From NCBI GenBank assembly GCA_020063625.1, contig JAICDD010000013.1:23041-87040 (forward strand): a stretch of 64,000 nt of DNA, in the 5' to 3' direction. The position numbers and the translations under genes were made by a program. Below are positions 24,958 through 33,369 of the stretch, piece by piece (positions within the stretch are counted from its first letter, which is position 1; each line of letters begins with the position of its first letter). The notes below the pieces were generated by a model that was not told the DNA's origin, did no database searches, and worked only from the letters and a program-made list of their open reading frames with translations. This DNA comes from Fusobacteriales bacterium. GTDB taxonomy: Bacteria > Fusobacteriota > Fusobacteriia > Fusobacteriales > Fusobacteriaceae.

Positions 24958-26427
24958 TTAATCTGATAATTTATCAAATATTTTCGCTAATACAACTGTT
25001 GCTAATACAAATCCTGCTCCATAAAGTCCAATTGCAGTTAATGAATATCCTTCATAAGGCTTTTTAATATCTTGAACTATATTTAATATTGTCATTACAC
25101 CTAAAATTGCAGGTGTTAAATATTTTATTGTAAAATTCCACCAATTTCCAATTTTAAAATCTGATAACGGATTTACATATTCTCTTACTGATTCTAAATT
25201 ATAGAACCATGCAAGTACTATTATTTCTATAAGCCCTGATAATGCCACACCATAGTTATTTATATAATGATCAGCTATATCAAGTATATAAAGTCCTGCT
25301 CCAGTTGCAAATATTAATGATACAACTCCTCCTATTAATACTACATAATTAATTGCTTTTTTTCTTGTTATATTAAAATTATCTACAAGTGCTGCAACTA
25401 CTGTTTCTATTATTGATATACTTGATGATAATCCAGCAAATAACAGTGATGAAAAAAATACTATACCAAATAAAGTATTCATTCCTGGTAATGCATTTAT
25501 CGCTTTAGGAAATACTATAAATGCAAGACCTACTCCAGCACTAGCTACATCTTTTACAGCTACTCCTTGTGACTGAGCCATATAACCTAATATAGCAAAT
25601 ACAGCTATTCCAGATAATAAACTAAAACTAGAATTTCCAAGCCCTGTAATAAACGCATTATTAACTATATCTGAGTCTTTTGGTAGATAACTAGAATAAG
25701 CTAACATAATACCAAATGCAATACTTAAAGAATAAAATATTTGTCCATAAGCAGCTACCCATACTCTTGCATCTAATAATTTAGTAAAATCCGGTTTAAA
25801 GAAATACTCTAATCCTTTCATTGCTCCAGGTAATGTTAATCCTCTAATTACCATGATTAATAATGATACTATAAGAAGTGGCATAAAAATTTTACTTGCT
25901 TTTTCTATCCCATCTTTTATTCCAAATGATAAAACTATATAATTAATTCCCCAAACAATCACTAATGGGATTAATACTGTAAAATTTAGTCCTCCTATAT
26001 GTAATGGAGAGCTACTTAATTTTAAATAATCTCCAAATAAAAATGCTTTTGGGTCATTTCCCCAAGCTAATGTAAATGAATGAATTAAATATCCAAACGC
26101 CCATGCTATAACCATAATGTAGTATACTGTAATTGCAAAAGCTATTGCAGTTTGCCACCAACCTAAAACTTTCCATTTTTTATTTAATTTCCCAAATACC
26201 CCTGGTGCACTACTTCTAATTTTATGACCTAATCCAAATTCTAAAATTAAAATAGGTATTCCTGCAGTTAATAAAGCAATTAAATAAGGAATTAAAAATG
26301 CTCCTCCTCCATTACTTGCTACAGTATATGGAAATCTCCATATATTTCCTAATCCTATTGCTGACCCTATTGTAGCCATAATAAATCCAATTCTTGAGCT
26401 CCACTCTCCACGATTACTGTTACTCAT
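24958..26427 (-). CDS. Sodium-dependent transporter of the NSS family, MetP-like
   Basis: A 489-residue polytopic membrane protein with about 12 hydrophobic segments. The N-terminal SRIGFIMATIGSAIGLGNIWRFPY motif and the GGGAFLIPYL segment are hallmarks of the neurotransmitter:sodium symporter (NSS/SNF) family. The MetS-like small ORF directly downstream points to a MetPS-type methionine/alanine importer. A sigma-70-type promoter (26542-26570) and a leader hairpin (26466-26500) precede it. Substrate is inferred from the partner subunit, not from sequence motifs. Confidence 0.88.
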   Translation of the reverse strand: MSNSNRGEWSSRIGFIMATIGSAIGLGNIWRFPYTVASNGGGAFLIPYLIALLTAGIPILILEFGLGHKIRSSAPGVFGKLNKKWKVLGWWQTAIAFAITVYYIMVIAWAFGYLIHSFTLAWGNDPKAFLFGDYLKLSSSPLHIGGLNFTVLIPLVIVWGINYIVLSFGIKDGIEKASKIFMPLLIVSLLIMVIRGLTLPGAMKGLEYFFKPDFTKLLDARVWVAAYGQIFYSLSIAFGIMLAYSSYLPKDSDIVNNAFITGLGNSSFSLLSGIAVFAILGYMAQSQGVAVKDVASAGVGLAFIVFPKAINALPGMNTLFGIVFFSSLLFAGLSSSISIIETVVAALVDNFNITRKKAINYVVLIGGVVSLIFATGAGLYILDIADHYINNYGVALSGLIEIIVLAWFYNLESVREYVNPLSDFKIGNWWNFTIKYLTPAILGVMTILNIVQDIKKPYEGYSLTAIGLYGAGFVLATVVLAKIFDKLSD

Positions 26428-26465
26428 TATACCATCCTTTCATCTCTACCTTAAAATTTCTAAAT

Positions 26466-26500
26466 TTATTAAAAAAGACTAATATTGTCTTTTTTAATAA
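26466..26500 (-). promoter_or_regulatory. Leader hairpin upstream of metP-like gene
   Basis: A 14-bp perfect inverted repeat (26466-26479 and 26487-26500, seven-base loop) in the 5' leader. On the minus strand the second arm contains six T. It could be a weak attenuator or an mRNA-stability hairpin; no ligand-binding aptamer is recognisable. Confidence 0.45.
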
Positions 26501-26541
26501 AATACACATATTAAATAAAATTGTACTAAAATATAGGTATA

Positions 26542-26570
26542 ATAATACACTTTTTGCAAGAATTTGTCAA
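26542..26570 (-). promoter_or_regulatory. Promoter of the metP-like gene
   Basis: Minus-strand TTGACA (26565-26570), 17-bp spacer, TATTAT (26542-26547), about 115 bases before the gene start. Confidence 0.7.
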
Positions 26571-26705
26571 TATTTTTTTGCTTAATTGTACTTATAAAAT
26601 CAAACAATTTTCAACTCTTTATTTTAATATATAATTCTACATATTTAATATATAGTTTATGTTTATCCTCTTCATATTTTTAAAAACAGAAATTTTTAAT
26701 TTTAT

Positions 26706-26743
26706 TTGATATCGTTTCCAAAAAATATGTTGATTTTTGGAAA
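26706..26743. promoter_or_regulatory. Operator-like site upstream of the CBM41 lipoprotein gene
   Basis: TTGATATCGTTTCCAA (26706-26721) followed by a 10-bp perfect inverted repeat TTTCCAAAAA / TTTTTGGAAA (26715-26724 and 26734-26743). It resembles LacI-family operators and recurs in similar form before the pullulanase gene. It overlaps the -35 box. Confidence 0.55.
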
Positions 26744-26758
26744 TATATGTAGTATATT
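26730..26758 (+). promoter_or_regulatory. Promoter of the CBM41 lipoprotein/pullulanase genes
   Basis: TTGATT (26730-26735), 17-bp spacer, TATATT (26753-26758), 42 bases before the lipoprotein start; the -35 lies within the operator-like repeat. Confidence 0.6.
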
Positions 26759-26799
26759 TATATTGTTATGTATTAAAATTAAAATAAGGAGTGATTTTT

Positions 26800-27327
26800 A
26801 TGAAAAACAAATTGTTTAGCATGAGAGAAGTTTTATCTGGGATAATTTTTATTACAACATTACTATTTTTATTTGTATCTTGTTCTTCAAATCAAAAAAA
26901 ACAAGATAATATTGCTGTAGTAAAACAAGCAATTTCTACAAATAATGATCTAGTATACTTAACTGGAGATGACCCTTTAGGCAACAATGAAGTAAGAATT
27001 CATTACAAACGAAACAATAATGATTATGACAATTTTGTAGTGTGGGCTTGGGGTGATGATGTAGATTTTGACGATTCTAAAGGTTGGCCTCATGGTGTTA
27101 AATTAAGTGGGAAAACTAACTTTGGCGTTTACTATGATCTACCATTAAAAAGTGTAAAACCTACTAGTTTAGGATTTTTATTAGTTGATGAAACAAAAGG
27201 TGATGCTGGAAAAGATAGAGGTGATAAAAAATTCAGTAAACTTTCATCATTTAGAGAAATTTATGTTATAGAAGGCAGTGATAAAGTTTTTACAAGTGCT
27301 GATGATGCTTTAAAAAATATGAAATAA
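26800..27327 (+). CDS. Stand-alone CBM41-like (pullulanase-associated) lipoprotein
   Basis: A 175-residue lipoprotein. The signal peptide ends in a lipobox FVSC with the lipid-modified Cys near residue 28. The rest is a single CBM41/PUD-type domain (EVRIHYKRNNNDYDNFVVWAW near 68, LGFLLVDETKGDAGKD later) of the kind that binds alpha-glucans at the N-terminus of pullulanases. It has no catalytic domain. The start at 26800 follows AAGGAG; an in-frame GTG at 26791 is inferior. It precedes pulA by about 60 bp with its own operator copy in between. Probable role: surface or periplasmic glucan capture. Confidence 0.8.
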   Translation: MKNKLFSMREVLSGIIFITTLLFLFVSCSSNQKKQDNIAVVKQAISTNNDLVYLTGDDPLGNNEVRIHYKRNNNDYDNFVVWAWGDDVDFDDSKGWPHGVKLSGKTNFGVYYDLPLKSVKPTSLGFLLVDETKGDAGKDRGDKKFSKLSSFREIYVIEGSDKVFTSADDALKNMK

Positions 27328-27340
27328 CTTTTAAATTTCA

Positions 27341-27368
27341 TTGATAACGTTTCCTAAATTAATGGAAA
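27341..27368. promoter_or_regulatory. Operator-like site before pulA
   Basis: TTGATAACGTTTCC (27341-27354) with TTTCC and GGAAA arms (27350-27354 and 27364-27368). It shares TTGATAxCGTTTCC with the site at 26706, consistent with a common LacI-type regulator. Confidence 0.5.
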
Positions 27369-27389
27369 TATAAATTGAAAGGAGTTATA

Positions 27390-30300
27390 ATGATCAAAAT
27401 TAAAAACAATTATTTATTATTTATTTTATCGATTTTATTATTTATTTCTTGTTCATTAGATAAATCAAATGACACTACAAATAATAGTATTAATCCTACA
27501 ACTAGTCTTACAACATTAACTGTCTATTACCACAGAAATGATGCTAATTATGATAATTATACTGTTTGGGCATGGGATGATGTAGATTTTACTGGCGAAT
27601 GGCCTCATGGTATTAAAAATTCTGGAACCGATAATTATGGAGCTGTTTATTCCCTTCCATTAAAACCTGAGCCTAAAAAAGCTAGTTTCCTTTTTGTTGA
27701 TGAAACAGATGGTGAAAATGGAAAAGATGGCGGTGATAAAACTATTGATGTAACTAAAACAAATGGCTCTGTATGGGCTATGGAAGGTAGTGAAGTTGTA
27801 TATTATAGTGAACCAGACCCTATTGAAGATAATGAAATAAGAGTACATTATAAAAGAGATGATGGAAATTATGATAATTTTGTAATATGGGCTTGGGGTG
27901 ATGCTAACTTCAATACTGATGATAATAAAGCAACTTGGCCTAATGGAATTGAATTAAGTGGTTTTAATAATTATGGTGCTTTTTATGATATCCCTTTAAA
28001 ATCAACTGATGCTTCTAGTATAGGCTTTTTAGTTGTTGATAAAACAAAAGGTGATTCTGGAAAAGATGGTGGAAATAAAAATTTTTCTAATATATCAAAA
28101 TATAAAGAATTATTTATTGAACAAGGAAATGATGCAGTTTATGTAGGTACTAATCATGATATGCCTGATGGACTAAAAAAAGGTGAAATCACATCAAATA
28201 ATGAAATAACTTTAACTTTTACAACAAATTCTACTTTTGATGAATCTAAACTGATTATAAAAGATAAAACTGGAAATAATATTTTATTTACAAATACTTC
28301 AGCTAGTGGAAGTACAGATGTTATTGTAACTCTGACAATTGATACTTCCTTAGCTCCTTATTCAGCAGAATACGAAGGAAATAGCATTAGTATTACTACA
28401 GGTTCTACTTATATTGATAATACTACTTCATATGATGGCGACGATTTAGGGGCTACATTTAATTCTGATGGTAGTATCACTCTAAAAGTATGGGCACCTA
28501 CTTCTGAAGATGTACAAGTAGCAATATTTAAAAAATCTAATCCTGAAGTTGAAGCTGAATCTATTTCTATGACTTTAACAGAAAAAGGAGTATGGGCAGT
28601 AACTTTATCTTCTGATTATGAAGGTGATTTTTATCAATATAAATTAAAACATCAAGGTGAAAAAGAATATACATATGCTTTAGATCCATATGCTAAATCT
28701 ATGTATGAATTTAAAATAAATACTAATGCATCTAATAGAGCTATAACTGATGCTATTGGAAAAGGTGCTTTAGTAAATCCTAGTGAAATTGCTAATGTAT
28801 CAGGTTTTGCTAATATAGATGGTTATACAAAAAGAGAAGATGCTGTAATTTATGAAATGCATGTAAGAGATTTTACTTCTCATCCAGAAGCTAATACTAA
28901 TGCACAATTTGGAACTTATAAAGCATTTATTGAAAAACTTGATTATTTAAAATCATTAGGAGTTACTCATATTCAACTACTACCTGTACAATCATACTAT
29001 TATGGTGATGAATCTAAAAATAACGAAAGAGAATGGAAATATTCTGCTAAAAACAATAATTACAATTGGGGATATGACCCTCATAGCTATTTTGCTCCAG
29101 AAGGAATGTATTCTGAAAATCCAAAAGACCCTGCTTTAAGAATAAAAGAATTAAAAGAATTAATTCAAGCAATTCATGATAAAGGTATGGGAGTTACATT
29201 AGATGTTGTATATAACCATACTGCAAATTCTGAAATTTTTGAAAGATTAGTTCCAGGTTATTATGGATTCTTAAATGCTGATGGTACTCCTAAAACTAGT
29301 TTTGGTGGATTACAAATGGGGACTACTCATGCTATGACAAGAAAATTAGTTGTTGATTCTATCAAATATTGGACAAAAGAATTTAAAGTAGATGGATTTA
29401 GATTTGATATGATGGGAAATCTTGATGCTGAAACTGTACAAATGGCATATAATGAAGCTGCAAAATTAAATCCTAAAACTTTATTTATAGGTGAAGGATG
29501 GAGAACATTTAATGGTGATGCTGGTGTAACAGGTGTTGTCCCTGCTGACCAAGATTGGATGGATAAGACTGATAATGTAGCTGTATTCTCTGATGAAATA
29601 AGAAATGAATTAAAATCAGGATTTGGTAGTGAAGGTGAACCTAGATTTATTACAGGTGGAGAAAGAAGTATAAACACTATATTCAATAACATAAAAGGAC
29701 AACCTAGTAATTTTAATGCTGACGATCCAGGAGATGTAGTACAATATATAGCTGCACATGATAATTTAACTTTACATGATGTAATTTCTCAATCAATAAG
29801 AAAAAGTGTAGCAGAACATGAAGATGAAATACAAAAAAGAATTAGATTAGGTAATGCTATTATTTTAACTAGCCAAGGTATAACTTTCTTACATGGTGGA
29901 CAAGAATATGGAAGAACAAAACAATGGAAAGGTGCTGGAAATCCAGAAGATAAATATACTGTAGTTCCTCAAACTAAAGAAATATTTATACATGATTCTT
30001 ATGACTCATCAGATATAATCAATGCATTTGATTGGACTGCTGTAAAAGAAGATGGAAGAGGATATTTAACAAAAGAGTATACAAAAGGATTAATAGCCAT
30101 AAGAAGAAGTACTGATGCATTTAGACTTGGTTCTAAAGATTTCGTTGATTCTAATGTATCATTACTTTATCCAGCTGCTAATAAAACTGCTAAAATGATT
30201 GCTTATAAAGCTACTGCTACTAATGGTGATGAATACTATGTATTTATCAACGGATATGCAGAAGGGGAAACTCCTAGAGATTCTTCTTTAAAAGCTGGTG

Positions 30301-30452
30301 TATTTGAACTAAATGAAGATTTATCAAATGGTCTTGTACTTGCTGATGATGACGAAGCTAATGTTAATGAAGTAAACGAAATTTCTGGTGTTACTTTTGA
30401 AGGAAATAAAGTGATTTTAGCTCCATTAAGTGCTGTAATTATAAAAAAATAA
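27390..30452 (+). CDS. pulA: Type I pullulanase lipoprotein with two CBM41 domains and CBM48
   Basis: Hydrolyses alpha-1,6 branches of pullulan, amylopectin and glycogen, presumably at the outer surface. The 1020-residue protein has a lipobox FISC near residue 22, two CBM41 domains (about 45-135 and 145-240), a linker, a CBM48-like domain (about 350-440) and the GH13 catalytic domain. Catalytic regions are visible: YNWGYDP, DVVYNHTA (I), DGFRFDMMG (II, nucleophile Asp near 670), FIGEGW (III, acid Glu near 700) and AAHDNLTLHD (IV). The start at 27390 follows AAAGGAG; a TTG five codons earlier is rejected. A terminator follows. Confidence 0.93.
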   Translation: MIKIKNNYLLFILSILLFISCSLDKSNDTTNNSINPTTSLTTLTVYYHRNDANYDNYTVWAWDDVDFTGEWPHGIKNSGTDNYGAVYSLPLKPEPKKASFLFVDETDGENGKDGGDKTIDVTKTNGSVWAMEGSEVVYYSEPDPIEDNEIRVHYKRDDGNYDNFVIWAWGDANFNTDDNKATWPNGIELSGFNNYGAFYDIPLKSTDASSIGFLVVDKTKGDSGKDGGNKNFSNISKYKELFIEQGNDAVYVGTNHDMPDGLKKGEITSNNEITLTFTTNSTFDESKLIIKDKTGNNILFTNTSASGSTDVIVTLTIDTSLAPYSAEYEGNSISITTGSTYIDNTTSYDGDDLGATFNSDGSITLKVWAPTSEDVQVAIFKKSNPEVEAESISMTLTEKGVWAVTLSSDYEGDFYQYKLKHQGEKEYTYALDPYAKSMYEFKINTNASNRAITDAIGKGALVNPSEIANVSGFANIDGYTKREDAVIYEMHVRDFTSHPEANTNAQFGTYKAFIEKLDYLKSLGVTHIQLLPVQSYYYGDESKNNEREWKYSAKNNNYNWGYDPHSYFAPEGMYSENPKDPALRIKELKELIQAIHDKGMGVTLDVVYNHTANSEIFERLVPGYYGFLNADGTPKTSFGGLQMGTTHAMTRKLVVDSIKYWTKEFKVDGFRFDMMGNLDAETVQMAYNEAAKLNPKTLFIGEGWRTFNGDAGVTGVVPADQDWMDKTDNVAVFSDEIRNELKSGFGSEGEPRFITGGERSINTIFNNIKGQPSNFNADDPGDVVQYIAAHDNLTLHDVISQSIRKSVAEHEDEIQKRIRLGNAIILTSQGITFLHGGQEYGRTKQWKGAGNPEDKYTVVPQTKEIFIHDSYDSSDIINAFDWTAVKEDGRGYLTKEYTKGLIAIRRSTDAFRLGSKDFVDSNVSLLYPAANKTAKMIAYKATATNGDEYYVFINGYAEGETPRDSSLKAGVFELNEDLSNGLVLADDDEANVNEVNEISGVTFEGNKVILAPLSAVIIKK

Positions 30453-30477
30453 AACATTCCCTCCTTTTAAGATAAAT

Positions 30478-30530
30478 AAAACTATAGCTTTTATATTTGA
30501 ATTTCTCAAATATATCTGCTATAGTTTTTT
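30478..30530 (+). terminator. Terminator of pulA
   Basis: Plus-strand stem AAAACTATAGC/GCTATAGTTTT with a long loop, followed by T residues. Confidence 0.65.
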
Positions 30531-30546
30531 ATTTTAATATATCAAA

Positions 30547-30577
30547 AATAAAAAAAACCTCTAAATTTAGAGGTTTT
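30547..30577 (-). terminator. Terminator of the ROK kinase gene
   Basis: Minus-strand perfect stem AAAACCTCTAAA/TTTAGAGGTTTT followed by T residues (plus-strand A run 30547-30557). Confidence 0.75.
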
Positions 30578-30597
30578 ACAGTATTACTTAATTTTAT

Positions 30598-31554
30598 TTA
30601 TATTTCTAATAACGCTGCAGCTCCTACTACTCCTGCATCATTTCCAAGTGCTGCTTGTACTATTTCTACTCCATTTAATGTTACTGAAAGTGCATATTTC
30701 TCAAGCTCTTTTTTTACTTTATCAAATAAGAAATCTCCTGCAAGTGCTACTCCTCCACCTACAACTATCACTTCTGGATTTAATACATTTAATAAATTTC
30801 CTATTCCCATAGCTAAATATTTTGCAGCAAAATCTACTATATCTTCAGAAAATTTATCTCCCTCTTTTGCCGCATCAAATATCTGTTTTGCTTCTAATTC
30901 ATCTATATTTCCATTTATTTTTTCCCATAATAAATTATTTTTATTTACTCTAAGTCTTGATACAGCTTCTCTAATTATTCCTGTTGCTGAAGAATATGCT
31001 TCCCAACATCCTTTTTGTCCACATCCACAAAGTCTACCCTCTGCTTCAAGTTTTATATGTCCTACTTCAGCTCCTGCTCCAGTAAATCCTTCAACTAATT
31101 TACCATCAACAACTATTCCTCCACCAATTCCAGTTCCTAGGGTAAGTCCTAGTACATTTTTATATCCTTTAGCAGCTCCCATCCAAACTTCTCCAAGAGT
31201 TATTACATTTGCATCATTTCCTACTTTTACTGTAAGTCCTAATTTTTCTCCAAGTATTTTAGCAATATTTAAATTTCTTTCCCATGGGAAATTTGCAAAA
31301 AAAGTAACAGTCTCAAAATTTACAACAGGCCCTGGAATACCAAGTCCAGCTCCTTTTACTTCTGATTTATCAATACTTTTTTCTGCCAATAATTCATTTA
31401 CTAAATTTGCAATTCTATTAAAAGTATCATCTACACCTTTTTCAGAATTAGTTTTTATAGATTTTGATACTACTACTTTTCCTGTAGATTCTTCTACAAT
31501 TCCAGCTTTTACATTTGTTCCTCCTAAATCGATTCCAACAACATATTTACTCAT
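30598..31554 (-). CDS. ROK-family glucokinase
   Basis: Phosphorylates glucose with ATP. The 318-residue product has the ROK signature: VGIDLGGTNVKAG at the N-terminus (phosphate 1), GIPGPV, and LGTGIGGGIVVDGKLVEGFTGAGAEVGHIKLE, and the cysteine-containing zinc motif CGCGQKGCWEAYSS. The ATG at 31554 follows GGAGG with an 11-base gap; an upstream start adding 20 residues is unlikely. It sits 77 bp after glgC, in the alpha-glucan region, so it fits glucose release from starch or glycogen. Precise hexose specificity is not visible. Confidence 0.9.
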   Translation of the reverse strand: MSKYVVGIDLGGTNVKAGIVEESTGKVVVSKSIKTNSEKGVDDTFNRIANLVNELLAEKSIDKSEVKGAGLGIPGPVVNFETVTFFANFPWERNLNIAKILGEKLGLTVKVGNDANVITLGEVWMGAAKGYKNVLGLTLGTGIGGGIVVDGKLVEGFTGAGAEVGHIKLEAEGRLCGCGQKGCWEAYSSATGIIREAVSRLRVNKNNLLWEKINGNIDELEAKQIFDAAKEGDKFSEDIVDFAAKYLAMGIGNLLNVLNPEVIVVGGGVALAGDFLFDKVKKELEKYALSVTLNGVEIVQAALGNDAGVVGAAALLEI

Positions 31555-31631
31555 ATTATTTCTTGCACCTCCAGGTTTTTTAATAATTATATACAAAATA
31601 ATAACATTTATCAAGCATTTTTAAAGATATT

Positions 31632-32924
31632 CTACAAAAATAAATCAAAAAATCCATTTTCTTCAGAACGATGTATTGTTTCACCACTTTTTAGTTTATC
31701 TATTCCTATAAAATCTATCTCTTCTACTTTTGACATAATTCTACAATTTCTTTCTATTATCATATTAGCAGGAATTCTTGCAAATTTTCCAATTACATTT
31801 AATCCAGAATAAAGTTTATCAGGTATTTCTTTATTGGGAGTCATATTTTCACCTATTCCTACTTGACTGTTTTCTCCTACATAAACTTTTTTATCTATTA
31901 TTGATTTATCAATATAAGCATTTTTAGCTATAACTGTATCATTTAATATTATAGAATTTTTTATAATAGCACCTTTTTCTACTACAACTCCTGGTGAAAT
32001 AACAGAATTTTCAACATACCCTTTTATAACACAACCATTTGAAATAAGTGAATTTTTAGCTCTACCATCTCCTATAAATTTTACTGGTGGTCTTTCCTCA
32101 CTTTTTGTTCTTATCATAAAATGCTCTTCATATATATCTATAGGTGGTTTTTCTGATATCAATTCTAGATTTGTCTTCCAATATTGATCTAAAGTTCCTA
32201 CATCTTTCCAATATCCTTTAAATTCAAAGGCTTTTATATTGTATTTCCCAATATTTTCTGGTATTATATCTTTACCAAAATCACTTTTACCATTTGGACC
32301 ACAACTATTTAGTAATAAATCTTTTAAAACTTCAAATTTAAAAATATAGATTCCCATAGAGGCTAATTCACTTTTAGGATTTTCTGGTTTTTCTTCAAAT
32401 TCTAAAATATTTTTATTTTCATCTACAGATAATATACCAAAATGGTGTGCTATTTTTCTATCTACTTTTTTTACAGCTATTGTTATATCTGCATCTGTTT
32501 CTTCATGTTGTTTTATCATATCTCTATAATCCATTTTATATACATGATCTCCAGCTAAAATAAGTACATATTCTGGAGAATAATCTGCTATATAATTTAA
32601 ATTTTGATATACAGCATTTGCTGTCCCTACATACCATTTACCATTTGTTCTTTGATATGGTGGTAAAAGCGTTATCCCACCATATGATCTATCTAAATCC
32701 CATGGTTTCCCTACTCCTATATGGTCACTAAGAGATCTCGGTAAATATTGAGTAAGTACTCCTACTGTATAAATATTTGAATTTATACAATTACTAAGTA
32801 CAAAATCAATTATTCTATATTTACCTGCAAATGGAACTGCTGGTTTTGCTCTATGGTTTGATAAAATATCAAGTCTTGTACCAGCTCCCCCTGCTAAAAT
32901 CATTGCTATTACTTTTTTTCCCAT
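31632..32924 (-). CDS. glgC: Glucose-1-phosphate adenylyltransferase
   Basis: Makes ADP-glucose, the committed step of bacterial glycogen synthesis. The protein (about 430 residues) has the nucleotide-binding motif [16 protein letters not shown], the [19 protein letters not shown] substrate region, and a C-terminal left-handed beta-helix ([20 protein letters not shown]). The start at 32924 ([10 protein letters not shown]) fits the family; a GTG at 32933 is an alternative. It follows the damaged cheW by a few bases and precedes the glucokinase. No glgA, glgB or glgP is in the window. Confidence 0.94.
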   Translation of the reverse strand: MGKKVIAMILAGGAGTRLDILSNHRAKPAVPFAGKYRIIDFVLSNCINSNIYTVGVLTQYLPRSLSDHIGVGKPWDLDRSYGGITLLPPYQRTNGKWYVGTANAVYQNLNYIADYSPEYVLILAGDHVYKMDYRDMIKQHEETDADITIAVKKVDRKIAHHFGILSVDENKNILEFEEKPENPKSELASMGIYIFKFEVLKDLLLNSCGPNGKSDFGKDIIPENIGKYNIKAFEFKGYWKDVGTLDQYWKTNLELISEKPPIDIYEEHFMIRTKSEERPPVKFIGDGRAKNSLISNGCVIKGYVENSVISPGVVVEKGAIIKNSIILNDTVIAKNAYIDKSIIDKKVYVGENSQVGIGENMTPNKEIPDKLYSGLNVIGKFARIPANMIIERNCRIMSKVEEIDFIGIDKLKSGETIHRSEENGFFDLFL

Positions 32925-32938
32925 ACTCTTCACCAGCC

Positions 32939-33360
32939 TTATTTTATTGTTTCAAATATTTTATCAACACAAATTATATTCAACTCACTGCTATCTTGAA
33001 TTTCTACTTTAGCATCGATATATGGATTTACTTTTTTAAATTCTATAATTTTTTCTTTCTCAATTATTAAGGTATCATAAATTTCGTCTACAATCAATGC
33101 AAATTTTTTCTTTTTATTAGAAATTATTATATAAATTTTATGTTTTTGCTTTTCTTCTACTTCGAATATATCTAATTTCTTTTTAATATCAAATACTGCA
33201 ACTATCTCTCCTTTTAAATTAACTATTCCTAAAATATATTCTGGTAATTCTTCTATTTTTTTTAAATTTAAGTTTATAACTATTTCTTGAATGCTATTTA
33301 TACTTATTAAAAATTTTTCTTTTCCTAATAAAGTTCTTCATAATTAATATCTTCTAACAT
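32939..33360 (-). pseudogene. cheW: CheW-like coupling protein, frameshifted near 33326
   Basis: Reads as a CheW scaffold in two frames. From the ATG at 33360 (AGGTGA ribosome site) the frame MLEDINYEELY ends at TAG (33325-33327). The rest of a CheW domain (LGKEKFLISINSIQEIV, YILGIVNLKGEIVAVFDI) continues in another frame to a stop at 32939-32941, with no good start codon of its own. A single missing T in the run at about 33328 would restore LYLGKEKF. It lies directly after the chemoreceptor and cheA, the proper place for cheW. A sequencing error, a real pseudogene or recoding cannot be told apart from here. Confidence 0.8.
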
Positions 33361-33369
33361 TTTTATCAC

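Noticed and set aside
30497..31624. A long plus-strand ORF (375 codons) opposite the ROK kinase
   Set aside because: It is the antisense shadow of the kinase. The Ser/Thr/Ala/Pro-rich composition follows from its codons, and the minus frame has clear ROK motifs and a ribosome site.
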